Of a DNA stretch of 64,000 bases, positions 46,586-56,436 are shown in pieces. Origin of the DNA: Gammaproteobacteria bacterium (GTDB lineage: Bacteria; Pseudomonadota; Gammaproteobacteria; JAKEHO01); NCBI GenBank assembly GCA_022614965.1, contig JAKEHO010000079.1, positions 23,663 through 87,662 of the forward strand. The letters are read 5' to 3'. A program made the translations under genes and the position numbers. Position 1 is the first letter of the stretch. Each line of letters opens with the position of its first letter. Under the pieces are notes generated by a model. It was not told the origin of the DNA. It worked only from the letters and a program-made list of their open reading frames with translations, and ran no database searches.

Positions 46586-47158
46586 TCACGACTCCTCTGT
46601 GACGGCACATACGGCGTAGACCGTGATGGTTATCGTGAAGGAAACGGAAGTGTTTTGTACACCCACGATCCACCCCGTGGGAGAGGCGCGTGAGTTTGGA
46701 CCAGAGGCGAAGATCCGGACGTTCTCGCGGCTTGACTGGATACCCCCGCCAAGGGGTCTCTTTCCGGCCGGGCAATCCGCCCGCAAGCCAGAGACAAGCT
46801 GTCTTGGCGCAAGCCCCTGGGTAACGGTCACCACTTCGTACCCTGGAACGACAGCGGGTGGAGGTTTGGATGCGACCATCACCTCCTCAGCGACCTCAGC
46901 CTCTGGCCCCTGATTGGTCGACCCGCCCTCTATCTCCGCTGGCCCAGGGATCCCCGGTGGTCCCGGCGGACCCGGCGGGCCTACCTCGCCATGGGCGCCC
47001 TGCGGTCCCGATCGCCCGTGCAGCCCCTGCGGCCCTTGCGGGCCCTGCGGGCCTGGGGGGCCAACCGGGCCAGCTGGGCCGGGCGGGCCCTCGCAACCGG
47101 CAAGACACAGCCCAGCACTGCACATGGTCGCGAGGACAAGCTGCCTTATCCACAACAT
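46586..47158 (-). CDS. Collagen-like triple-helix-repeat lipoprotein
   Basis: Lipobox LCLAGC then 17 uninterrupted Gly-X-Y triplets (46937-47089), C-terminal [13 protein letters not shown]...GWIVGVQN...ITVYAVCA module. Confidence 0.88.
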   Translation of the reverse strand: MLWIRQLVLATMCSAGLCLAGCEGPPGPAGPVGPPGPQGPQGPQGLHGRSGPQGAHGEVGPPGPPGPPGIPGPAEIEGGSTNQGPEAEVAEEVMVASKPPPAVVPGYEVVTVTQGLAPRQLVSGLRADCPAGKRPLGGGIQSSRENVRIFASGPNSRASPTGWIVGVQNTSVSFTITITVYAVCAVTEES

Positions 47159-47414
47159 ACGGCGCCGCCTCCTATGAAATGACAGCGATCGGAAAGAGCT
47201 ATCTCCTCTTCCGCCGAGAGCGTGGTCCCAATGCCTAGGTGCTCCGTAGCGTTGCTCCCCCTTCCTTTGCTATTGATTCGCTCGGATCGGGCCAACCTTC
47301 CCCCACTGGCTGGGGCCTTTGTCAGCCGCCTCAGCATTCAAATAGCATGAATCGGCACCGGATCTCAAACGGATCCCGCTCCCTCAATACACACATTCCA
47401 TTGACAATCATCCA

Positions 47415-47772
47415 ATGTTCTCTGTAAGGCGGACCCCGTTCGTTGGCAGGTTAACAGTACTGTTTCTCGTGCTGGCCACCATCACTGCCACGCCTTCGAG
47501 CGCTGCAACGGCTTCTGGCCTTGGCGAGCATACTGCATAGTTGCGAGGCATTCATGCAACGGCTTGAGAGTCAGAACGAGGCGGCCATCGATGGCTGTGT
47601 CTCATGGGCCCAGGGATATATCAGTGGCTTTAATTACACGGACAATGAGAAGAAGGGCATCATCATCGAATACGGTGCCCTGATTATCTGGCTTATCGAT
47701 TACTCCGGCGCGAATCCAACCAAGTACTATTACGAGGCGCTTCAAGAGGTCATTGACCAGCACGCAAGGTAA
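47415..47772 (+). pseudogene. Secreted small protein (weakly Rap1a/Tai-like), apparent frameshift between signal peptide and body
   Basis: MFSVRRTPFVGRLTVLFLVLATITATPSSAATASG (frame of 47415, stop 47538-47540) followed in +1 frame by LASILHSCEAFMQRLESQNEAAIDGCVSWAQGYISGFNY... (47521-47772). Confidence 0.5.
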
Positions 47773-48262
47773 TCTTAGTAATCTTCGGGTCCACGAATAA
47801 GCTCAGCCCAATGGGCCCTCCATGGCATGCAGGATCCACCTCTTAATAGGCGCAGAGCCATCGACCAAAAAATGAACCGGCGCAACAAAATCAATCGATA
47901 TCCCCTATCCGCCTCATGCACCCGCTGAGCACCCGCTCCTGGTAGAACCAAGAAACGAGTTGATGTGACTCCAAGATCCCAAAATGATCGGGTGGCACTA
48001 TTCAGAAAGCTCCGGCAATTGACGAGGCACTGCACATCATTAGGGGTAGAGTTAGGCTGCATTCCATCATTCAGCTTCTATTATCTATGATCTATATAGA
48101 TTAAGGCGAAACTACATCGATACGGCTCGATGATCTCTCCAAGCTTCAGATTTGATTACAGGCATCGCGGCCTTTCGGCCACGGCCATTTCCTTTCGGCC
48201 CGCCATGCGGGATACTTTGGTCTCAAGGAATCTATCAGCAATGACAACTCACTGAGAATGAG

Positions 48263-50677
48263 ATGCGATTGAAAAACAGACAATTTGAAGATTTCATGAG
48301 GACGTTGGTGCCTATCGACGCACTCCCGCCGATGTATCAAAACGACATCATCAGACACGCACGGGTTCGAGAGTATCGGAGAGGCCGGTACGTATTCAAG
48401 CAAGGCGATAGGGATAATTCTTGCTTCTATCTCGTAGACGGTGAACTCGAAATGTCCTCCGACGGGCAGGCTGTAAGGAAAGTTGTCGGTGGTAGCGACA
48501 CAGCAAGATACGCCCTGGCCCAACTGCAGCCGCGGCAGCTTTCTGCAAAGGCCAAAACGGGCGTCACTATCCTCGAAGTCGATCGGACGATGTTGAATAA
48601 GATGCTGGCCAAGGGGGGTAGGAGGAGCACGGACGGCGAGGTGGAGGTGAGCGAGATCGAAGCGGAAGAGCCGGTCGACTGGATGACACGTATGTTGCAG
48701 TCGGAGCTCTTTGCCCGGATCCCTGCTGGGAACATTCAACGCATTTTTGCGCTAATGGAACCTGTTGAGGTCAAAGCAGGCAACATCATTATTAGGCAAG
48801 GAGACCCCGGCGACTATTACTATGTCATCCAAGAAGGTCGCGCTGAAGTCACCCGCATGACCTCGACAGGCGGAAAAGAGATCAAACTCGGCGAGCTCAG
48901 AGAGGGCGATAGCTTCGGCGAAGAAGCCCTCGTCGCTGACGCGGCACGGAACGCCACGGTAACCATGTTGACCGCCGGTGAGTTAATGCGCCTGACAAAG
49001 CACGATTTCGTCGAGCTCATCAAGCAACCTATTCTTCGATCAGTTACCTATGCAGAAGCACAGCGACTGGTAATGGATGGCGCTGTGTGGCTGGATGTTC
49101 GATTCCCCGATGAACATAAAGACTCAGGCATCCAAGGCAGCCTTAACATGCCCCTGCATGTCCTGCAAGCCGGAAAACTCGAAGAGGACAAGAGCGATAA
49201 AAATCGCTACATCGTTTTTTGCGATACCGGCGATCGCAGTTCATTAGGGGCGTTCCTGCTCACACAGCGTGGCTTCGACGCGTGTTATTTAGCCGGAGGC
49301 CTCACTGAAACCCCTTACAGAGACAAGATCAAGATCCAGCACAAGCCGGCGCGACCCTCGCTCGATACGGCCCCAGAAACCCCGCAAGCGCCCCGGGAAG
49401 AAAAAAAGCCCGTACCGATTCCTCCGTTCAAGCGGAATGAACAACAACAGCCAACGACCAAGCAACCTGAAGAGCCTAAGCGCGACATCCTTGACGCGGA
49501 CATTCGCGTGTCCGCCCTTAAGGCTGAACTTGCGAACGCCAGCCTACAACTTGAAGAGGCAATGAGTCTGAAGTCCGAAGCCGAAGCGGCCAAGCACATG
49601 GCAGAAAGAACCGCGGCGGATCTCCTTCGTACGGAGCGCAAGAAACTCGAAACAGAGGCTGCCCGTACGACCCAGGCGCTCAAGGAAGCACAGCGCCTTA
49701 AATTGGAAATAGAGGCTGCCAAACGCAAGGCGGAAGCCGATGTTGAAAAAGCGCGCGCGGAAGAAGCAGAAAAGTTACGACGCATCAAGGAACAGGCCGA
49801 GCGGCGTTTGCATGAAGAGAAGGCGAAACTCGAAGCCACCTACGCTCGCAATGTGGAAGAGCTCGCCAAGATCCAGGGCGTTAGGGAAGAGTTCGAAAGG
49901 AAACACCTGGATCAGCTTGCCATCGAACAAAGGCTTCGCGAGGAGATCAAGATAAATCTCAGCGAAGAACGACGCAAGCTCGAAGCCACGTTTGCGCGGC
50001 ACGCGGAGGAGTTAGAGCAAGCCCAGCGAGAGAAGGAAGCAGCCGAGGCCGCGCGCCGTGCCGCCGCGGAAGAAGCGGAAACAATCATCGCCGAGTATAA
50101 AGCCGCCCTCGAGAAGAGACGCGCCGAGGAAGAACTAAAGCGCCAAGCTAAGCGCGAAAGAGAAGCAGCCGAGGCACGGAGAATACAGGACGCTTTAGAC
50201 AAAGCACGGCGTGCCAAGGTTGAAGCGGAGGCCGCATGGCGCGCAGCGGAAGAGCAAGCCGCGCGGCTGCAGGGCGAGCGTGCCAGCGCCAACCCCACAC
50301 GCCGACGGGCAGCTGAGAAGCGGCTCCGCGCCAAGATTCATGCGAGACAGGCTGAGGCCAGTGAGGCCAGCAAACAACTCGAAGCAGCCCAACGGATCCA
50401 AAAGCAGGCGGAGACCGCCAGAAGGGCCAGCGAAGAGCAGCTCATCAGGCAGCGCAAATACCAGGAACAACTGCGCAAGCAGCTGGAAAAGGAAGTAGAG
50501 GACTGGCGAATGGAGTATGAAAAAATGGAAGCCAAGCAGTTCCCACCCGAGATCCTTGAACGACAGAGGGCCCACATGCAGCGCATCAAGGAAAAGGCTG
50601 AAGCCGCGCGCAAGCGGGCCGAACTTGCCGTCAAAACCCTCCTGCGCGACATCACCATGCAGCTTAGAAGTCGCTGA
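48263..50677 (+). CDS. Tandem cyclic-nucleotide-binding domains + rhodanese + long coiled coil protein (804 aa)
   Basis: YVFKQGDRDNSCFYLVDGELEM; IIIRQGDPGDYYYVIQEGRAEV...GDSFGEEALVADAARNATVT; rhodanese AVWLDVRFPDEHKDSGIQGSLNMPL...FCDTGDRSS; Ala/Glu/Arg/Lys heptad region to the C-terminus. Confidence 0.92.
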   Translation: MRLKNRQFEDFMRTLVPIDALPPMYQNDIIRHARVREYRRGRYVFKQGDRDNSCFYLVDGELEMSSDGQAVRKVVGGSDTARYALAQLQPRQLSAKAKTGVTILEVDRTMLNKMLAKGGRRSTDGEVEVSEIEAEEPVDWMTRMLQSELFARIPAGNIQRIFALMEPVEVKAGNIIIRQGDPGDYYYVIQEGRAEVTRMTSTGGKEIKLGELREGDSFGEEALVADAARNATVTMLTAGELMRLTKHDFVELIKQPILRSVTYAEAQRLVMDGAVWLDVRFPDEHKDSGIQGSLNMPLHVLQAGKLEEDKSDKNRYIVFCDTGDRSSLGAFLLTQRGFDACYLAGGLTETPYRDKIKIQHKPARPSLDTAPETPQAPREEKKPVPIPPFKRNEQQQPTTKQPEEPKRDILDADIRVSALKAELANASLQLEEAMSLKSEAEAAKHMAERTAADLLRTERKKLETEAARTTQALKEAQRLKLEIEAAKRKAEADVEKARAEEAEKLRRIKEQAERRLHEEKAKLEATYARNVEELAKIQGVREEFERKHLDQLAIEQRLREEIKINLSEERRKLEATFARHAEELEQAQREKEAAEAARRAAAEEAETIIAEYKAALEKRRAEEELKRQAKREREAAEARRIQDALDKARRAKVEAEAAWRAAEEQAARLQGERASANPTRRRAAEKRLRAKIHARQAEASEASKQLEAAQRIQKQAETARRASEEQLIRQRKYQEQLRKQLEKEVEDWRMEYEKMEAKQFPPEILERQRAHMQRIKEKAEAARKRAELAVKTLLRDITMQLRSR

Positions 50678-50840
50678 CGCTTCTTATTGAGACAAACTCC
50701 CATAAATGAGGAATCGCCTCATTCAAATGATCAGTCTGCGAGCCCCGTAGGCCCAACCCAAGTTGACTGATCAGCGAACGGATAACAATGGGTGGAAATT
50801 CTTAAAAGGTAAGATCGCGAGCGAGGGGCTGCCATACTTA

Positions 50841-51371
50841 TTAACGATGGCGAGTGTGGTGATGAACATACAAGGTGGCGATTTCCGACTTGCCCACTTC
50901 GTAGCCCTCCGAGTTCAGCACAACCGCCTGGAAGCTGTGCTCCCCCGGATCGAGATCAGCCATCGGAACCTCGAAACTCGTAGTCGTACCGGGCGGGGAA
51001 TTCACCTTGCCGTCCACGAATAATTCCAGCGTATGGCCAAGTTGCGCCTGTAGCGTTGGCACCAACCTCACGCTGATTGGCAACGACCCCGTCTCCTCCC
51101 AAGCACTGTTTGGGTCTTCACCCGATGCAATCACGAGCTCCACCTCGCGATAACCGGCAAAGTTATTTGTGGGCTTTGGCGCGATCTGCTTAAGCGTCGG
51201 TGGCGCCGGTGCTTCAGGCGTCACCGCCTCCGGTACATCGATCTGTTCGGCGCCTGGAGATGGCTCATCAGAGTAACTGACATTGCCCTCGGCATCGACG
51301 GACTTGTATGCCTCTTCCGCTGACGGGCACGCGAAGAAAAAAAGACTCAACACCAAGACTACGGTGCGCAT
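50841..51371 (-). CDS. DUF4124-containing secreted protein
   Basis: Signal peptide then AYKSVDAEGNVSYSDEPSPGAEQIDVP; C-terminal Ig/fibronectin-like region. Confidence 0.88.
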   Translation of the reverse strand: MRTVVLVLSLFFFACPSAEEAYKSVDAEGNVSYSDEPSPGAEQIDVPEAVTPEAPAPPTLKQIAPKPTNNFAGYREVELVIASGEDPNSAWEETGSLPISVRLVPTLQAQLGHTLELFVDGKVNSPPGTTTSFEVPMADLDPGEHSFQAVVLNSEGYEVGKSEIATLYVHHHTRHR

Positions 51372-51653
51372 TTATGCAGAATATCGCAGGCACCTGGCGC
51401 TCGCAACCCCTTATCTTGCGATCGCTCAGCAACCCCACGTGTCATTCAACAGACTTATATGCTGAAAAAGCCAGTCCCCGTTGATCAGAAGTTAAAACTG
51501 AAAGCGGGTGGCGATCATTATGAGAACTGTCGTCGGGAGACAAGTGGATGGCTGTAGTGAAGCGCTGCGAAAGATCAAAAGCCGATTGTCAATAGTCATC
51601 CGATACCTGCGCCGTTCAACCACACCGCTCCTCTGTCAAGATCAGGAAAGCCA

Positions 51654-53789
51654 TTAGCGTCGCCGCCAAGCGTGGTAGCGCTCAATCCAGCGTAATAGGC
51701 CTTTAGGTGCGTGTTGGCGTCGCCACTCGCCTGCCACGTATTTGTTGGCCTCTGCTAGGGTGGGATAGACATGAATGGTGCGCAGGATCTTGTTTAGACC
51801 GATGCGATGGCGCATGGCTGTCACGAATTCAGCGATAAGGTCGCCCGCGTGGTCGCCGGCGATCGTCGCCCCAAGAATCTTGTCCTTTCCCGGTACAGTC
51901 AGCACCTTAATCAGGCCGTGCGCTTCTTCATCGGCAATGGCGCGGTCCAGATCATCAATCCCAAACGTGCTGATCTCATAGGCGATCCCTCGCTGCTTTG
52001 CTTCCTGTTCATTAATCCCAACCCGCGCGACCTCCGGATCCGTAAATGTTGCCCAGGGGATCACCGAGTAGTCGACTCTGAACTTTTTGAGTCCCCCGAA
52101 CAACGCATTGATCGCCGCGTACCACGCCTGATGGGCGGCCACATGGGTAAATTGGAAGGGACCCACGACGTCACCACACGCATAGATGTTTGGATACACC
52201 GTTTGCAAATATTCATTGACTTCCAGAGTGCCTTGGGCGTTTGTGCCAATCCCGAGCTCCTCTAACCCAAAGCCACGAGTGTTCGCTCTGCGCCCGACAG
52301 CGACCAGCAATTCGTCAAATTCGATGCTGACATCCTCCCCTTGGTGTTCACAAATGAGCACTTTCTGGCCGTTCTTTATGCGACATTCCTTTGCCTGATG
52401 GTTAACACGCAAGTCGATCCCTTCATTGCGGAAGCACTGTGTGATCATGGATGAGAATTCCGGATCTTCACGAATCAAGATCTGCGGTGCCATTTCAACT
52501 TGCGTGACCTGACTACCCAAACGGGCAAACGCCTGTGTCAACTCACAGCCTAGGGGCCCGCCACCCAAGACGACGAGGCGCTTGGGCAAGCTACGCAGTT
52601 CCCATACGTTATCGGAGGTCAGGAAACCGACATCCCGAAGTCCACCAATCGGCGGGACCAAGGGCTCTGCACCGGTCGCGATAACGATGCTGCATGTGGT
52701 CAGTGTCTTGCCATTAATCTCGACTCGATAGGGCGATCTGATCTTGGCCTCACCCTGTATACACTCAACCCCGAGCTTGCGGTAGCGCTCCACCGAGTCG
52801 TGGGGCTCAATGGTCTTGATGACACGCTGAACACGCTCCATCACGCCAGCAAAATCGAACTCGGCCTGTACAGCCTTCAAGCCTAGCTGCTCTGCCCTGC
52901 GCGCACGGGCAATGAACTTCGCCGATCGAAGTAACGTCTTTGAGGGCACACAGCCCGTGTTTAAGCAATCCCCACCCATCTTGTGCTTCTCAACAAGCGC
53001 CACTTTGGCTTTCACCGCCGCTGCAATGTAAGCGGCGACCAGCCCTGCAGATCCCGCACCAATCACAACAACATTACAGTCAAATGTTCTGGGCTTCGCA
53101 TAACGCTGCAGTGTCCTACGTGCTCTCATGAACTCCACCGCTATTTTCGCAATAAGCGGAAAGACCCCTAACAAGACAAATGAGCCAATGAGCCCTGGAG
53201 AAAGAATGCCAGCGAGCGAGTCTACCCTGGCGATCTGAGTACCCGCATTTACATACACAATGGTGCCGGCTAACATTCCCACTTGGCTGACAAAAAAGAA
53301 CGTCATTGCGCGCATTGGCGTAAGTCCCATCACCAGGTTGATCACAAAAAATGGAAAAGCGGGCACTAGCCGCAATGCAAATAGGTAAAACGCCCCGTCC
53401 TTCTGGATACCCTCATTTATTGATTTCAGCCGATCCTGGAACTTCCTCTGTACCACATCACGCAGCAGGAATCGCGATATCAGAAATGCCAACGTCGCAC
53501 CGATGGTACTGGCGAACGAGACAATGACCGTGCCCCACAATAGGCCGAACATAGCCCCGCCGATCAGGGTCATCAGGGCAGCACCCGGCAGTGACAGTCC
53601 CGTCACCGCTACGTAAACGCAGAAAAAGATCACGAGCGTCTTCGACGGATGCGCTTCATAGTATGCGTCGACCGCCGCCTGCTGCGATTTGAAGTACCCC
53701 AAGTCGAAATATTGACCGAGGTCGAAAGTGAAAAACCCGAACACCAACGCGCCAAGGATCACGATGAGCAAAATCTTTTTGGCAGTCAT
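51654..53789 (-). CDS. TVP38/TMEM64 membrane domain fused to FAD-dependent pyridine nucleotide-disulfide oxidoreductase
   Basis: N-terminal SNARE-associated/TVP38 TM region; C-terminal VIGAGSAGLVAAYIAA, GGDCLNTGCVPSKTLLRSA redox motif. Confidence 0.94.
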   Translation of the reverse strand: MTAKKILLIVILGALVFGFFTFDLGQYFDLGYFKSQQAAVDAYYEAHPSKTLVIFFCVYVAVTGLSLPGAALMTLIGGAMFGLLWGTVIVSFASTIGATLAFLISRFLLRDVVQRKFQDRLKSINEGIQKDGAFYLFALRLVPAFPFFVINLVMGLTPMRAMTFFFVSQVGMLAGTIVYVNAGTQIARVDSLAGILSPGLIGSFVLLGVFPLIAKIAVEFMRARRTLQRYAKPRTFDCNVVVIGAGSAGLVAAYIAAAVKAKVALVEKHKMGGDCLNTGCVPSKTLLRSAKFIARARRAEQLGLKAVQAEFDFAGVMERVQRVIKTIEPHDSVERYRKLGVECIQGEAKIRSPYRVEINGKTLTTCSIVIATGAEPLVPPIGGLRDVGFLTSDNVWELRSLPKRLVVLGGGPLGCELTQAFARLGSQVTQVEMAPQILIREDPEFSSMITQCFRNEGIDLRVNHQAKECRIKNGQKVLICEHQGEDVSIEFDELLVAVGRRANTRGFGLEELGIGTNAQGTLEVNEYLQTVYPNIYACGDVVGPFQFTHVAAHQAWYAAINALFGGLKKFRVDYSVIPWATFTDPEVARVGINEQEAKQRGIAYEISTFGIDDLDRAIADEEAHGLIKVLTVPGKDKILGATIAGDHAGDLIAEFVTAMRHRIGLNKILRTIHVYPTLAEANKYVAGEWRRQHAPKGLLRWIERYHAWRRR

Positions 53790-53843
53790 TGATCCGCTGG
53801 TTCCCGTCAGTTGCGCTCTATCTATCTAGTTGATTAACTCAAG

Positions 53844-54517
53844 TTATAATAGATATTCATCTGGACGGAGCAGAGCACTTTTCGACTTTTCCTTCTGCAG
53901 AGTCTTGATAAGCCCAACACCGGCGGCATACCCGTCTATGATCTCAGATCGAATATCGGATCCCTGTGCGCGTGCCTTCGAATCACAACGCGCACTCCCG
54001 ACAGAGCGAATACGTAGACAGCGTTCAAATTGCCCTGCGGGCACGCCGACCGTGTCATCGACGCTTTCTATGCTATCGTGCCGCACCACGGGGGTAACAG
54101 GTGTGAATAATTTCCACTCAAAGGGACGAATCCTCCGCTCCAAGATCCCAGTCCCCGCCTCTGCAGCCCACGAATCACCGATCCTCACAGGATCAGGGAT
54201 CATGAGGTGCTCAGCTCCATCCAATTCCATCTCGTTGTTGGGCCCTCGCGTGGTGCCAAGACGACGGATCCCCTCAACCGCTCTCCTATAGAAGAAAAGG
54301 CTACCGTCATGTACCTTGCGAACATAAGTTCTCGTACCCTTGACAGTGCGACTTGGCAGATTCGTGACCATCTATTTGTATTGTTTTTCTCATCCTTTGC
54401 CCGCACGGTAACCCGATATTGCCACAAACGTCCTTTGTTAAGGGAAAATAATCCGGATCACGATGCCCACATGCCTGTAGGATCGCTGCGATCAGGCAGC
54501 CGGCTTGCGAAGGCCAT
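53844..54517 (-). pseudogene. Lipoprotein gene broken by apparent frameshifts
   Basis: Pieces in different frames: MAFASRL / LIAAILQACGHRDPDYFPLTK / GRLWQYRVTVRAKDEKNNTNR / VTNLPSRTVKGTRTYVRKVHDGSLFFYRR...; the 53844-54371 ORF is the C-terminal piece. Confidence 0.6.
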
Positions 54518-54817
54518 TAAGATGGCCCGGGCGTGGGTGCAAAAAGTGGCGTGCTCAGACACAGCATGCAAGGGTTCGGTGTCGCGACAAGTACCATCCC
54601 ATCCTGAAAATCCTCCGGATCCGTCGAATAGCTCAGGCCGCGCGTCCGGTTGAGAAACCCCCGGATCGGTTTTGGGACAGTCCCCCTGCCCCACCTCCGC
54701 AAGCCGCCTCCCCGACTGACCCCCGTCGCCCTGGACTGGATCCTCGTCGCCTGGCGGCACCTGCATACTCATGTGTCTGTTCAAGGCTAGGCGAATTGCT
54801 GATACATTGAACTAATG

Positions 54818-54843
54818 ATATATAGAAAATTATTTATATATCG
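54818..54843. promoter_or_regulatory. Perfect inverted repeat, candidate ArsR-type operator
   Basis: GATATATA(54818-54825)-N10-TATATATC(54836-54843), 13 nt before the ArsR-like ORF. Confidence 0.6.
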
Positions 54844-54855
54844 GCCGCAGGCCTT

Positions 54856-55124
54856 TTGCCTTTGGAGCTCCTAAAAGAAGCAACCGAGCGGCTCAAGTGC
54901 CTTGCCCATCCCTATCGCCTTCGGATGATCGAAATCCTTTTCAATGGTGAGTACACTGTTTACGAGATCGCAAAACTTTGCAGCCTTGCGCAGCCTGCCA
55001 CCCGTGATCAGCCCCGTCTCATCGACGGTAGGGACTGCTGCAAAGTAAGCGCAGGGGTCGCGCGGTCTATTCGTTGGTCCGGGAGGCTCAGTTGAAAGGC
55101 CTTATCGACTGTGTACGCAGCTGA
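54856..55124 (+). pseudogene. ArsR/SmtB-family regulator with apparent 1-nt deletion
   Basis: LKCLAHPYRLRMIEILFNGEYTVYEIAKLCSLAQPATRDQPRLIDGR then in shifted frame GLLQSKRRGRAVYSLVREAQLKGLIDCVRS* (GGG run, one G short). Confidence 0.7.
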
Positions 55125-55162
55125 TTTGAGCAACCATCCAATCATGCAGAAGGAGGAGTACC

Positions 55163-55975
55163 ATGACAAAGCGTGAAACCTGGCGCCGGCGAGCCAGTGC
55201 TCTCCCTAAGATTTCCCTTGCCGCAGCCATCGCCCTGATCGCTGCGGGCCTGCTCCTGGCGACAACGACATTAGCCGCTGAGAAGGCCTGGCAGCCCATC
55301 ACCCGCGAGCAAGTACTGGAGATCATCGCCAACACACCCGCTGGTCAAGCACCCGATCTCCGGGACAAGGATTTCAGGGGCCAGGATATGTCCGGGATTG
55401 ATTTTAAGGGGGCCGATCTTTTCGGAACCCACATGAAAAACGTCACGCTTAAAGGCTCCAACCTCGAAAACTCCAACATGGATCTCACCATCATGCGGGG
55501 CGCTGATCTGGAGGGCACCAACTTGCGCAATACCAGTCTGTTTGGCGTGGTGATGGGCGATGCCAATCTCAAGGGAGCGGATCTCTCAGGCGCCCGGATC
55601 ATTGCGAACGTGGAACGCTCCGACCTCGAAGGTGCGAAGCTTGTCAATGCCCGAGCAGGTGCCAACATGAAGAATCAGCCGATGGGCAAGCTGCGCATCT
55701 TTCTTGTCAAGGTGAACCTCACGCGGGCGGACCTCACCGGGGCGGACCTATCAGGTTGCGAAATGAACTTTGCTGTCTTGACAGACGCCAATCTGACCAA
55801 TGCGGATTTGTCCAACTGCGACCTTAGAAAAGCAGACTTCACCGGCGCGAACCTCTCCGGGGCAAACCTGTCAGGGGCTAAGGTGCAGGAGGCCGTATTC
55901 AAAGGGATAAAAGGAAAAGAAACCATTATAGGCCTCGACAGCACAGCCGGCCTCGACCAAGCCGTATTCGATTAA
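55163..55975 (+). CDS. Secreted pentapeptide-repeat protein
   Basis: Signal peptide; repeats such as ADLTGADLSGCEMNFAVLTDANLTNADLSNCDLRKADFTGANLSGANLSGAKV. Confidence 0.93.
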   Translation: MTKRETWRRRASALPKISLAAAIALIAAGLLLATTTLAAEKAWQPITREQVLEIIANTPAGQAPDLRDKDFRGQDMSGIDFKGADLFGTHMKNVTLKGSNLENSNMDLTIMRGADLEGTNLRNTSLFGVVMGDANLKGADLSGARIIANVERSDLEGAKLVNARAGANMKNQPMGKLRIFLVKVNLTRADLTGADLSGCEMNFAVLTDANLTNADLSNCDLRKADFTGANLSGANLSGAKVQEAVFKGIKGKETIIGLDSTAGLDQAVFD

Positions 55976-56436
55976 GTCCATAAGCGCTCGGCAGCCGCGC
56001 AGACAGCGACTAGCGCCAACCGTCTCGATGCCTCATGGCAGGTAGTTGTGTGCGCGAGTGAAAAACCGCGGGGCCGCGACAATGCCACATCGCCCCAACA
56101 AGTGAAGCGCATCTGTCTCAATTCTGAAAGTGCCCCGTGTAGATCGCTCCTTCCTCGCTGCCGAGCGCGAATCGATCAGTCAATGCAGAACTTTGCAGAA
56201 CTTTCCTTCGTGTCTTGCTGGTGTTGCACTGAGCCGGGGGAGGTATCACTGACCGCGAATTTGTGGTGGAATAAGGCGCTTTGAGACGGCCAGCCACGGG
56301 GGCCGCCCGGTCTCGCCACACTTCACCACGACGCAGCGACTGCAGGCGGCAGACGGTCCGACAGGAACGAGCGCTGTGGCGCAAAAAAGCACCCCTAGCA
56401 AGCCCTGTTCAAGTAAAAAGTCGAGGAGAGCATCAG

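Noticed and set aside
46914-47177. + strand Gly/Pro-rich (GGPGGP) ORF resembling a second collagen-like protein
   Set aside because: Mirror image of the Gly-X-Y repeat of the minus-strand lipoprotein; no start/SD context
48146-48739. 197-aa minus-strand ORF
   Set aside because: Lies antisense to the well-supported cNMP domain of the 804-aa protein
49315-49839. Long minus-strand Ser/Ala/Arg-rich ORFs opposite the coiled coil (also 49912-50334)
   Set aside because: Antisense shadow of Glu/Ala/Lys-rich coding sequence
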